Below are positions 21,985-34,233 of a stretch of DNA of 64,000 nt, one piece after another (position 1 is the first letter of the stretch; each line of letters begins with the position of its first letter). Origin of the DNA: Prinsepia uniflora (taxonomy: Eukaryota > Streptophyta > Magnoliopsida > Rosales > Rosaceae); assembly GCA_032719365.1 (NCBI GenBank), contig CM064865.1, positions 39,172,065 to 39,236,064 of the forward strand. Direction: 5' to 3'. A model generated the notes under the pieces. It saw only the letters and a list, made by a program, of their open reading frames with translations, ran no database searches and was not told the DNA's origin. The position numbers and the translations under genes are program-made.

Positions 21985-22316
21985 TATTACTGGATTGATG
22001 AAATAACTCTTGGATTGACTTTTGAAATTTGAAACTAAGCTTTGGTTTCCGGGCTAAGGCCCTAATGGTTATTTCAAAATAAATATGGGATTATTGGTTT
22101 TTGGTGCATGCATATGATTTTACTGAGGGGCATAAATGTCTTATAAATGTTTTTAACAAACTTGTTTATTTTCGTCCACTCACAGCTTTTGTTTTTAATG
22201 CCCTTCAGGTTGATTCCGGATACGACTGCAGCAGACACTTGAGCATCGCACACCTCCTCCATCGATCCTTACGCACTCTGGAAGCCCGTTTGGGCAATAT
22301 CAATCAGTTATCCCTT

Positions 22317-22337
22317 GTCTGACGCCTCTTGTCAGAC
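22317..22337 (+). other. Conserved hairpin upstream of the primer binding site
   Basis: Arms GTCTGAC and GTCAGAC with a 7-base loop, about 55 bp before the LTR end. Similar hairpins with different loops occur at the same place in the outer element LTRs. Confidence 0.65.
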
Positions 22338-22393
22338 GGGAGCACGTCACATTCCATGGTAATCCCGGGGGGATTGGGATGGGTCGTGTCAAG

Positions 22394-22405
22394 TGGTATC
22401 AGAGC
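22394..22405 (+). other. Primer binding site of LARD-1
   Basis: TGGTATCAGAGC two bases after the LTR; complementary to the initiator tRNA-Met 3' end. Confidence 0.93.
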
Positions 22406-25400
22406 AGGTTTTGCTCTTTTGTGCTCGAAGGACGAGGGTGTGATGTCTCTTTGGGCTGCAGTTCCGTTGTCAACCTGATAGATAGTTTTGGTGGATTGGG
22501 TGTGTGTGGCCCGATACGCCGTGCATTGATGCGATTCAACCTAAGTGGGTTGTATTCGATTAACTGGTAATGTGGGACCGTCGGTTCGGTCACGTGATGA
22601 TGGACGGTTGTGCTACTGGGCACAGCCGGGTTCAGGGAACCCCATTTGAATAATGTTATGGAAATACGAAACTCAGTTGAGTATTGGTCTATGTTTTGGA
22701 CGCTGGTAGTGTTGGCTAGTGTACGGGGTGTTGGTGCATCGGAGTTAGCCGATGACCTTCGTGGTGGAACCCACAATGGAACCCACGTTGAGTTGACGAT
22801 TGGATTGGATTGGACGTCTATACGATGTCAGGACCGCGGGGTTAGTCAGGTTGTGGATTTTACTACAGAGGGTAGTTGGGTTCGGTAGAACCCTAGGGTG
22901 TGATCTTGGAACCCTAAATTATAATTGATGGACCGAAAGGTGAACCTTAAGTGAGAACTTGTGCTGCGACGAGCGGCTGAGGTCGTGGATGACCATGTGG
23001 ATGACTCTAGTGAGTCTTATGGGTTTCGATCTACGGATACGGTTATGAGGAAATATGGAATCCCGTGTCGGATCGAATATTAGTGTGATGTGTGGATATG
23101 GATCTTGACAACGATGACTGTTGGTCGACAGTTGTGTCGAGATGACTGGCTATCGAGGGTATTTGGTGTGGCTTTCACACTTGAGGATCAGGGGATGTTC
23201 AGGGAACGTCCATTATCCTGATGTGCCAGTGGTCAAATTGGAGGTACCCATAGTCGTGGGGTACGAGTGGTGTTACGGGATCGTTGTTCGGAATGAACGA
23301 AGATCCATGGTAACAAGGTTGCACACTGTGTGCTAGCATGGATGTTAGGGTGCTATGTATGGAAGTTGGTATGTTGGTGCCTTGATGCCAATACTAGTAT
23401 GGATGCCAGTGTGTTGATACTAGTGTTGATGATGGTGCGTTGGTATTGGTACTAGCACTGGTGCAGGTGTCAGTGATTGTGATGACGATGAGCCACCAGT
23501 TGGGGTGTGACTCTGTCATGATGGACATGTGATTGGTATCTGCGACTCAGAGGTGGTTGAGTCTTGGACTGGATGGGTTCCAGTGGAGGTTGTGTCGTGT
23601 TGGGATAAGTCCTAACAAATATATGATGACAAGTGATGAATGGATCAAAAGGTATGATTGAAAATTTGGGGAATCTTGGGATGCTGTTCCCTATGTCAGG
23701 TGTATTGGTGGATTTGGGAGTTGTTGTCAACTCCGAGATTGGTATGATGGTATACTTCTTATATCCCCAGGAAGTACAAGGAAATTATTGAAATTGGAAA
23801 AATCGGGGAAACCATTCGTGGTATTGATGTGGGATTTTGTGATTGTGAATCACTTGGAACCTGAGGATTGAACCTGTAAAGGTCGAGATGTGAGATAAAG
23901 GCAGTATGGTATGCACATACAGGCAAAATTGTATATATCCCGTTCAGAATCGGGGTGTGTGCGTACATGATTATTGGCGGACGTGAGGTCCGAGTAATGA
24001 ATTGATTTTGGACACGTGGTGGTCCAAGTGAGGTATGGACATGGGCAGTCCAGTGGTTGGACTTGACATCTCATTGGGAGCATGTCTGTTTCCAACATGG
24101 TTGAAACTCCCGATTCGGGGAGAGTTGCGATTGGGGGATGAGAAGGGTGCTCGTTTCCGCATCGGTGATTGGTATTCCGAAGTCATTGGGTTTGACTTCT
24201 TATTTCCTGCCGTAGCAGATGATGATTGTTGTTACCAGTACGTTGAGCGTGTATTGGTAGGTGGACCCATGTTTGGCCTTGGGTCATTAGACACAAGAAG
24301 TTGTGTATGATCTTGGATTTGGTGGTGAAATGCGCGGTCATCTTTCCACCAAGGGAAATTTGGCGAATGATTCAATGAGGGTGTAAGACCCTACGATCAG
24401 CTTTCAGATGGATTGCTTGCTGTGTGAGCATGTGTGGATCCTAGGTGGATCTGATTTGTGATGTTGTCGACTTTGGGCATGGTGACGATCTAGGATCGTG
24501 ATGTTACTTGTCCGATGACGTAGTGATGGATCTGGGTCGTGATCGTGATGATCCAGATTGGATGAGAGTTTACCACTCTTACCTTGGTATGTGAGTCGTA
24601 AATGACGGGACTGAACTTCTTTTCGGAGTGAAGTCCATATGGTTGTTACTCGGTTGAGTAGGTTTCCGAATTGGTCTGATTTTGTCAACCTTTGACGTGT
24701 GAATATTGGGATTGGCTTCCCTATGAAGTCAATCGAGTGTTTTGAGTAGGCAACCGATAGGATCGGTTATGTTACGTCTGGGTGGACGTAAACGAGATTT
24801 TGGGTTTTGGAATCGAATTTCTGGGTGACGATTCAGGATTCGATTGCGAAGCTCGAGAATGGATTACCGGATTTGGGTGCGGAATGATTATTCCAATGCT
24901 AGCTTACGGAATAATGATTCCGGATTCGGATTTGGGAATGGATTATAAATATGATGTATGGGTTTGGATTCGGGATTTCTTACGAAATTGCGGATTCGGA
25001 TACGGAATTGGAACTAGATGACGGGAGGAGTTCGTTTGTCTCAGTTTGGTTTGGGCAAATGTACTCCGTTACTAGAACGTGTTTGGCCATGACCTGGGTG
25101 GTTGTAGGCGGATTGATGGATTGATGTACGTACAGGGTACGTTGTGCGAGGATTGATACTGGTTAGGCTGAGTGATGCCTAATGGCGGTACATGGGATGT
25201 ACCGGTGGTGTATGATTTAACGTGTTGGTAATCGGCTTGGTTCCGATATCATTGGTTTGGCTGTGTGGCGGACTGGACAGTGGATACTGTGCGCCAAGCA
25301 GAGTGATTTTGTCGGGTTCAGTGATTGTATGAGCAGGTGCTCTTAGCCACGGTTGGCTAGTGGAACCCTAGTATTGTGATGTGTGATCACTGCTGGGCTG

Positions 25401-26059
25401 GTATTCAATGTGTTCCAGTTACACCACTTGATGGAGTAAGTTGACGGTATACGTACACTCAGGATGAGTGAATTGGTGGTCTGAGTAACCACGAGTAGCC
25501 TTGTGTGACTTGATCACACCGTGATCTCCCAGCATCTTGGTTCACTGACGGAGTCGGCGGTTATGGATATTGAGATTGATTTGTGTCGCAGGAATGGGCT
25601 TGCCCTGCGAATTGAGATCATGTGGTTGATCTTGCGCTACATCGAGAGTGATGTAGTACGTGGTGTTGTCATTGATTGACGGATGGTTGGGGCTTTACTA
25701 GGGTGGTAAAGCTTAGCGGTGACAGTTTGACTGATGGTGTCAGCATGGACTGACAAATGAGATTTGGTGACTCCCAATGGGAGCAAATGTAAGGATTTAT
25801 TGGCCATGGGAAGGAACCGTCTAGCTGAAGGAGTCAGCTAAATGGTTAAGCGATTTTATCGCGAATCAGGTGATTATGTCCACTCGAGGTGTTCGAGTGT
25901 TGTTGTTGTGACGTATGACCGTGATGGGATGTCTGGGTACAGACGAGACTGGTGTTGTTCCAGTGAGTGGGTGTACAGGCGTACACAGATGTGAGGTCGA
26001 AATGTTTTCCACAAGGTGGTTGTGGAATAAGGATATTGGTAATTTCGAGGACAAAATTC
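22406..26059 (+). other. LARD-1 interior, non-coding
   Basis: About 3.65 kb without any recognisable protein domain; the longest frames are near 125 codons and have low-complexity translations. The last bases (AATTTCGAGGACAAAATTCT) resemble the end of pol in Tekay/Del chromoviruses, suggesting descent from such an element by loss of its coding part. Confidence 0.8.
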
Positions 26060-26075
26060 TTTAAGGAGGGAAGGT
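26060..26075 (+). other. Polypurine tract of LARD-1
   Basis: TTTAAGGAGGGAAGGT directly before the 3' LTR. Confidence 0.88.
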
Positions 26076-28957
26076 TGTAATGACCCGTCCCGAATATCGG
26101 GATTTAATAATATTTAATTATGATTTACTAATCTGGGATTAGTTGGGCGATTTCGGACGAATTGTGCAAAATGACCGTTTTGTCCCTAGGCGTGGGCAAA
26201 ACGTTGACTTTTAATTCGGATGGTCAAATGGACTTTGACCAATGACCGTGACGTAGTTCGGGACGTCACGAGTTCATAGACAGGTGGCACGTTCGATTCC
26301 GACGTTCGTGGTGAAAGTTATGATGTACAGAAGTGCAAGGGCATTTTCGTAATTTGGACGATATAGGGGGAAATGTTGACTTTTTGATCGGGGGGTCCGA
26401 TGGCCGAGGACCGAGGACCGTTAGGAAGGCCTCGATACCCTGAGTTCGTAGACAGGCGGCACACATCAATCGGAGTCCGTATGACCGAGTTACGGGTCAG
26501 GATGCGTGAGGGGCATTTTGGTAATTTTCTACACAAGGGCAGAATTGTAATTTCACATGGGGGCACTGTTTCATTGAACTGGCCGTGAGGTAGAATGTTG
26601 GTGTGATCGATCCCATGGATTTTTTACCAATTAAATGATTGGTTTGGGCCAGTTTGAGGTGGAATTGCACATGGGGTTGAGTTTGCATCGAATGCACGAC
26701 ATGGGCACTGAGTTTTCTATTGTTTTCGGGTCAGTGCAGGGGAACATTACACAGTGGATTTTGGACACTTTTGGATGCATTTAACGGCTGAATTGGATTA
26801 AAGGAATGGTGTGTAAGTCGTGTGGGTTCCTCTGTGATTGAGAATGGAAGGATTGAGTGAGTTTGGGTTTGGATTTCTCTGAAAACCCGAAACTGGTTTC
26901 TGGGAAATTCAAATGCAAATTTCTAGTTTTAGGCCAGCCCAAGCCTAATTGATGATGGATTGAGCTTCCTAGAACTTCAACGTGTCGAACCAGATCAAAT
27001 GGGGCAAGCTTTAGGGCTCCTAGGGCCGTGAACGGACGAGGTGGACGGCCGGAAAACTCAAGGCTGAGTCGTGGTGATTGAGGTAACGTCGCGTCCAATT
27101 AATCATGTGAATTGGTTCGTATTAATCCTTATAAGCTTCCTGTGAAGTTAATTTGGCAATGGTTGAGGATTGGAGGAGTTTTGGTGATTGACCCGTTTTG
27201 GGTGATCACGGGTTGATGGCTTGTTTAAGGAATGGTTGATGTTGATCGATGTCACAGAATTGAAATTGGTTGGTTGATGATTGTTGTAGGATCAAGAACG
27301 GATTGAATTGATGTCGAATTGGGTGTGATTGAACCGGATCCTATCGCGGGTAATCAGACCCGTTTACCAGTCATTCGGGTGAAGAAGGAACACTGTAGCA
27401 GTCACTGTAGCAGGCGCGTGGCTTTCACGCGCAGCCACTCACGGCGGCGCGTGACGGCGCGTGGGCACGAATCTCGAGCTGAGCTCAACATGACTTTTAT
27501 CCTATACAATGTAACGAACATTTTGGGATTGGTTTCGTGTCAATCGGACACCGTCTCGACATTGTTCGGATGTCCGAAGGTTTTAAATCCAGTTTAAAAA
27601 TACTTAAAAATTGGGAAAATTACGGGACTTTAATGGGATGTTAATGTAGAGGTTAGTGACCCTCTAATGTGATTTGGACAGGATTGGGAGTCCCGGTGTT
27701 AGTGGTGTGGCCCGGGAAGGCCTATGGCACGCGTATCGAGGCGCTCGGTTAAACGGTCTGTGAGTGGATATTGGTGTTATAAATTCGATGCATGCATAAC
27801 TGTTTCATGATTGTTATAATTGTGATTATTTGCTTTATTTTGGATATCAGTGAATTTATATGTTTTCACGCATTTCGAGGCGATTTACGTGTTTGCACGT
27901 GAATCGAGGTTTTCCGGATTTGCACTGATTTCCATAAATATGGATGGACATGATTTCATGAAACGGTTACGGATTTGATAAAGTAAAATCGGGTCAGGGG
28001 CCCAATTAACTTATGAATCGGGCCAGGGGCCCAGTTAACTTACGAATCGGGCCAGGGGCCCAATTGACTTATGAAATCGGGCCAGGGGCCCAGTTGATTT
28101 ATATATGTGATTTTGGGTCGGGGACCCTAAATTGGAATTGAACAAACGATTTCGGATTTGAATCAATTATTTGGACTTATGACGGTTTTATGGAAATTCG
28201 GGGTAGGGCGCTTGTGATATTTTGGAAATGAATAATAGAATGTGTTCCATAAAACCATCTCGATATGAGGATATTTATATCCTGGTCTCCTCCAAGTGTC
28301 GGGGACACTGGAGAAGTCACGGTGCATTGCCTGCGAGGGCTCATTGTACGGAGCTACCGGACCGTATAGTGATCCAGGAGCAGGATTGCTAGACGTCATG
28401 GACGTCAGACATCGGGGATGTCAGAGATATGGACCCGTTGAGACCCCGGGCAGCACGCGTTGCTTAATATCGTGAGATATGACGTCTGGAACATCAAGCG
28501 TCTAGGACGCTAGGCATCGGGGATGCCGGAGATGGAAAAATAATAAATGAATATTACTGGATTGACGAAATAACTCTTGGATTGACTTTTGGAATTTGAA
28601 ACTATGCTTTGGTTTCCGGGATAAGGCCCTAATGGTTATTTCAAAATAAATATGGGATTATTGGTTTTTGGTGCATGCATATGATTTTACTGAGGGGCAT
28701 AAATGTCTTATAAATGTTTTTAACAGACTTGTTTATTTTCGTCCACTCACAGCTTTTGTTTTTAATGCCCTTCAGATTGATTCCGGATACGACTGCAGCA
28801 GAGACTTGAGCATCGCACACCTCCTCCATCGATCCTTACGCACTCTGGAAGCCCGTTTGGACAATATCAATCGGTTATCCCTTGTCTGACGCCTCTTGTT
28901 AGATGGGAGCACGTCACATTCCATGGTAATCCCAGGGGATTGGGATGGGTCGTGTCA
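26076..28957 (+). repeat. LARD-1 3' LTR (2,882 bp)
   Basis: Starts TGTAATGACCCGTCCCG and ends GGGTCGTGTCA. Near-identical to 19386-22391 apart from scattered substitutions, a few short indels and the single-copy 121-bp block. Confidence 0.93.
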
Positions 28958-29025
28958 CATTACGTAACCCCACAGATCCTTGTGTATTCTGGATAACCCC
29001 GAGTGGGTTAGAGTTTTATCCACTA

Positions 29026-29044
29026 TCTGACACGTGGTGTCAGA
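29026..29044 (+). other. Pre-PBS hairpin in outer LTR1
   Basis: Arms TCTGACAC and GTGTCAGA with a GTG loop, some 50 bp before the LTR end. Confidence 0.65.
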
Positions 29045-29097
29045 CGGCCGCAGGCACATCCCACGATAATCTAGGGGGATTGGGATGGTTCCAGTCA

Positions 29098-32000
29098 GTT
29101 TGGTATCAGAGCACTAGGTTGCTCTTGTGATGATTGTGCATGTGTCAGATGTAATGTCTCTACATTAAGAACAACCCGTCATCAACTTGATAGCAAGGGT
29201 AAGGATTGGAAAGTTAAGTGGGAATGAACTCCGGATAGGTTCAGTTGGGCATAGTATGCCACATTTCAGTGTGTTGGTCCTCGAGAAGAGCCGAGTATGA
29301 CAACTTTTCTGAGCTGTGACTGAGAATTTCTCTAAAACTCGGGTCATCTAGTTGAGATTAGCTGGACAAGTTATCAGGAGAGTGGTACTCGTGGATCTGT
29401 CCATCCCCGATTGGTTGATTATATGGTTTTGAGCGGATTGTACAAGCGACAACCCGGGTGCTTGATCTCGATGCCCAAGTGAGTGATAGGTCGCCGTTAT
29501 GTGCGGTTGGTACAGAAGAGGAGGTGTTCGCACTCATGTGAAGTCTCAATAGCGGAGTGTTTCTTGGTTGGTCCTACACGAGGTTTGTGGCAGATGTGGC
29601 GATCAATGGACGAGGATGAGTCTTATCGATTTTGACATGCTCATGTTCCAGTAACAACTGAGACGATGACGATTCGTCAGTTGTGTCGGGTTTTGAGAAG
29701 TGAGGTTCCTGCATTTAATGTAAAGGTATGTGAGATCGTCATCACACACAGGAGATGATGATAGAGACGATGATGGACACAACGATGGGAGACGATGAGC
29801 TGGGTGGGATCTAGTAGTGATCGAGATGAGTTGGATGAGATCCAATAGTGATCGAGCTGAGTGGATGGAATCACAGCAGCGATCGGAATATTTCAGATGC
29901 TGTGATGAATGAAAGGGATAGAGAGGAAACATATGTTTTATCTTACCTCAGTAAGAGTGCATGAGTGATGTATGTAACATGAGTTGATCCCATAGAGTGG
30001 GACGTACGAGATAGTACTCCGACTGGTACGGTGATGGAACCACCTGTGGGATATGGGTCACGTGTTGTGATGTCCCTAGTTTCTCAGTGAGCTTGGTGTA
30101 AGTTAGTTGTACCGAGTTTCTTTTGATGACACAGGACCTAGCAGATTTGGGGATTAGTTGGCCTGGAATGTCACTGTTAAGGAAAACCAATTCTCCTTGT
30201 CGGAATTCAATGGAACATTAAGAATTAGATATGAAAAGATAGCTAGTAAATACACCTCCTTCTCTTGAAAGTTCCCAGTGAACTTTTCGTCACTCATGGA
30301 TGTATAAGCTTGTAAAGGTCGAGCTGATTTGAGGAGTGATGCGATCATGTGAGGATCACGACAGAAGTTATTAATAGATATTATTGGTTGGTGAAGAATA
30401 CCTAGAACCATGCTTGCAACATGGTTGTAATTTCTCTTGGGTTCAAAGAGGGTGCAAGAACTTGACACCTAAGCTATGAGCCAAATTTGAATGACTTGAG
30501 AAGCAGACGGTGCTTGGTGTCGCTAGACGTGATGAGTGAGTATCAGTATTGGTGGACCTATGTTGGTGATAAGGGTCACGTTACGTTAGCTGAGAGAGCT
30601 AGTATGGATCCATCGGGGATCGATTTATGTGTGGATCGGGAGGATCAAGATGATTGAGGATCGAGATGCTTATGCATCAAGAGGTTTTGGACCGATTTAA
30701 GTTATGGAATGATTTGGTTGAGGATAGAGATTGTGCCGGATTGGTGTCTACCAATGATGACAATCGAGATAAGATTCACTCAGACTGGATAAGTGTTATT
30801 AATTATCGGATGGAGGTTATCCTTGTGATTAAAGACTGTTGACGAAATTTACTCGGAAGGGTGTCAATTCGATATGAGATGATAAATTGAATGGGCCGAA
30901 TATGGACCATTGCTCTAGGTTGACTCTTCTAGAGGTTAGTGGGAGTTTTTCCATAGTGGCGATTGGGCATGAGAGTTGGACCCATTATCCCCCCGAGAGA
31001 TGTGCAGGATCTTAGAAATCACGGATCCTTCCGTGTTGGTACTCCCTTGGAGTGGAACTCGAGGCAAAGGAGGCAGTTGGAGTAGGTTGACATATGTTAA
31101 GGATACGTTGAGTATAGTATGGTCTGTCTAGGGAAAAGATTAAATAGATAGGTTCCTATGTTGGATTATGATTGGCATGTCACCCATATGCTAGACTTAC
31201 TAGGTCCGAGATCGTGGTGGTGTAGAGATTCGATTGTGGATATTGGTTTGTCTACAACGTTCACTACTCACACAATTGATAGTGAGGCTGCTGAGTTCTT
31301 ATCATCTGATTGATGTTGTATGATGATCAACTTGAGTCCGAGAGGGACATGAAATAGTAATCGAACGTGGTCCGATGTTGATTGTACGTTGAGTACGCGC
31401 ACTGGATATCGAATATGGTGCGCTAGTGCAGAGTGGCTTTAGAGGGTTCAGTGATTAAATAAGCATGGAGCTCAGGGCCATGTGGGCCAGAGGAACCCTA
31501 ATGATTATGTGTGTGATTATCTCTTCTAGAGCATGTATCCGATGGGGTACGAGGTATCCTGATAGGACTCTAGAGTGAGTCAAGATTAGAATTGCGCAGT
31601 GGAAGCGTAGTGGATCCGATGAGTTACCAGCTTGACACGACACACCGTCGTGAATGTGTTGAATGTTGTAAGTATGTTGGACGTTAAGAGCTGTCAAGTG
31701 GGACAAAAACTTGAGATGCTTCTGTTGAGTAGGATAAGGAGCAGGACTAAACCGGACTGAGTAAAATGTCAGCTTGAATTGTCAGCTGAAAAAGATCGTC
31801 AAGCTGAATGCTGAACCGGATGTCAGCTTGGTATATAAGGTTGTCAACTTGAATTATCAACTGAGTAGGACGGTAAGATTGACTTGTCAGTTTGGATTTT
31901 GAGCACACCTGCGTAGGTGGCATGTGAGATCGACGAGTGTCAATGTTTAGTTTGAGACTTGAGATTGAGCATTGAAGGTTCCATTGACGGCAGGTCACTC

Positions 32001-32195
32001 TTGGATACGGTCACAGAGGATGAGCTGAGTTTCAGCATTGATCGTTGGATGTGGTTAATGTTGAGTGGCGTTGATGATGGTTCATACCGTGGATAGAGGT
32101 TCTCATGTGTGCCTCAAGTCGGAAGCAGGATTGGATTTCCACAGTGAATTGGGTATGTGTGAATTTCAAGGATGAAATGCTCTAAGGGGCAAGAT
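29098..32195 (+). other. Outer element interior 1, non-coding
   Basis: About 3.1 kb between the primer binding site and a polypurine tract (TCTAAGGGGCAAGAT, 32181-32195). No domain of gag or pol is readable; the longest frame is about 109 codons. It aligns with 44814-47734 over its first two thirds, with drift and indels. Confidence 0.8.
29101..29112 (+). other. Primer binding site after outer LTR1
   Basis: TGGTATCAGAGC, with spacer GTT after the LTR end. Confidence 0.92.
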
Positions 32196-33099
32196 TGTAA
32201 GGACCCTTCCCGAATTAAAGTTAATGACGGATTATCTAGAATTAATTAAGGACTAATCAAGGATTATCAAACGATCGAGGTAAAATGACAATTTTACATC
32301 TAGAAAAGTGTAAAAAGTGAACTTTTGGCTCGGGAGGTCTAGTGCAAGTGGACCGAAGATCATTACGTTAATTGAGACAATATGAGTTCGTAGACAAGCG
32401 GCATGTCAAAATTAGACATCGTACGCGAAAGTTATGGGTCACGGAAGGTTTCAAGAACTATTCATGATTGCACAATAGATAGTTGACTTTTGGTTTGTCC
32501 TTAGTGGGCCTAAAAGATGTGGCATGGACCAATAGATGAGTGACATGTGTCCCTTATCCTTTCGCCCAAACCCAAACATACATGCATCATTCCCTATTCC
32601 CTTTCATTTTGTTCATTCAACTTGAAACCTACCCCAAACTCAAACCATTATCTCATCTGTTGGACGAGAAAAAAAGGCAGAGTGAGGGAGGATGAGAGAG
32701 GTACGACGGAGGGCATGACGATGGTAACCGAAAACCCGTGAAAAAGATAAACCCGAAACCATTTGGATTGGAAGTTTCAATTTTGGATGTTATGGGTTGG
32801 TTTTGATGCCTGGATTGTGTTCTGTGAGTTTGTGTGAGTTCATAGGGTCAAAAAGGGAAAAGAGTCACTGGACAGGCTGTGGGACTAGGTCGAAGGATGG
32901 TCGTGAGGATCGAACTTGACCAAGTAAATTCCAGGCCTTTTCGTGTTATTTTAAAGTCATACAACCCTTCGTAAGTTAGTGACGAGTTGATTGGAAGAAA
33001 AATGGAAGAAAATTGTGGCTGGACGGTCGAGATACACCTAGGTCAAGGTTGCGGGACAAATCGACCCATTACAGTCAAACGGGTTGACCCGTCTGAAGG

Positions 33100-33560
33100 A
33101 AGATGATGATGATGTGGCACTCTACATCATCATCTGTCAGGCCTGTCAGGCCACGTGACCAGTCAGGTGGTGCCACATGGCGAGTTGTCAGAAGCAGTCA
33201 GGTCCTATCAGCAGTTGACGTGGTAGGTCCATATCAGCCATGTTAGACCATGTGGAACAGTGGGGTGGTGCCACATGGGAGCATGTTATTGGGTGGCAGA
33301 TGACATGGCTGCTAACTTGATAGGTCCACGTCAGCATTGTCAGACCACGTGGGCCAACGAGGTGGTGCTATGTGGCATAGTGTCAGATTTTCAGAGTTGA
33401 CATGTTAGTGACATGTGTCAGTGTTGACATTAGTATATGGCATCATCACGTGATGTGGCAGTGTTAGAGGTTGACACGTGGCACCAATCAGGGTGTGCCA
33501 CGTGGTAGGTGGTCAGACATGACAGGTGTCAGACCTATCAGGATGATGTCAGCAGATGAC
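33100..33560 (+). promoter_or_regulatory. Cluster of CACGTG-type motifs in LTR2
   Basis: G-boxes at 33152-33157, 33346-33351, 33447-33452, 33475-33480 and 33499-33504, among many TGTCAG and TGACAT words. Equivalent to 16660-17100 in LTR1 but with five G-boxes instead of three. Confidence 0.5.
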
Positions 33561-34233
33561 GTCTTCGTGTTTGGGACATGAGTTTCTAGGTGGAACCAGT
33601 CTTGTTCAAAAGTTTTTGACAATTTGAATCTAATGGTGGCGGTTTCAGGTTGATCGAAGGTCGTTTGATAGGTCATTTGGAGGTTTTAAGCCTCAGAAAG
33701 CGTGTTTGGGACGTGTTCTCGATTACAGGATAGTTAGGGGTTTTTGATATGGACTTATAGAGGTTGTTAGTAACCTTTGAGTATGATTTGGATAGGTCCG
33801 AACATCCCGGAGAGTATGGATTAGCCATGGAGTGACTTATGATGCGGGTTTCAAAGAGCGCAGCACGAACAATCAATTAGTGGATTTTGTTTTATGAAAT
33901 ATGATGCATGCATAACTATTTTATATGTCTTATGAACATGATTTGAGGTGCCTTGAGTTCATATGATTTAAATATGTTTTATATCACATTTTCTACGATA
34001 TTGCAAGTAGTTCGAGATTTATGTTTTATATGATATTTGGGCTTAGGCCAAGTATACTACGTGCATGTATTTTATGTGATTTTGATGGTTTCACAGAGAA
34101 GTGTGAAACCGAGGATTTCTTATCGGTTTTGAATGATTTGATGGAGATGTGTGAAATCGAGATTCAGGCATGAGTCCCAGTTGAATATAGACTTTGACTT
34201 GGATTAGTGTCAAAGATGATTTCAATAAGAAAT

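Larger units (their letters stand above)
19386..22391 (+). repeat. LARD-1 5' LTR (3,006 bp)
   Basis: Starts TGTAACGACCCGTCCCG, ends GGGTCGTGTCA. It carries mini-hairpin repeats (21298-21425), a 121-bp tandem duplication (21743-21984), the inverted motif pair (21071-21081 and 22174-22184) and the pre-PBS hairpin (22317-22337). Confidence 0.93.
19386..28957 (+). mobile_element. LARD-1, complete non-coding LTR retrotransposon (9,572 bp)
   Basis: Two LTRs (19386-22391 and 26076-28957) flank a 3,684-bp interior. CATTA lies on both sides (19381-19385 and 28958-28962). It is inserted in outer LTR1; LTR3 around 60750-60775 shows the corresponding uninterrupted sequence. The LTRs differ by few substitutions plus one 121-bp tandem copy, so this is one of the younger insertions. 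The interior has a primer binding site and polypurine tract but no gag or pol. Size and layout fit the LARD class. Confidence 0.93.
15729..29097 (+). repeat. Outer element LTR1, split by a Cassandra and LARD-1
   Basis: Begins TTTAAGGACCCGTCC (first bases TG changed to TT) and ends CCAGTCA before the primer binding site at 29101. About 3.1 kb remains once the Cassandra (17324-18006) and LARD-1 (19386-28957) are subtracted. It aligns along its length with 32196-44813 and, in its later part, with 58694-60899. Confidence 0.85.
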
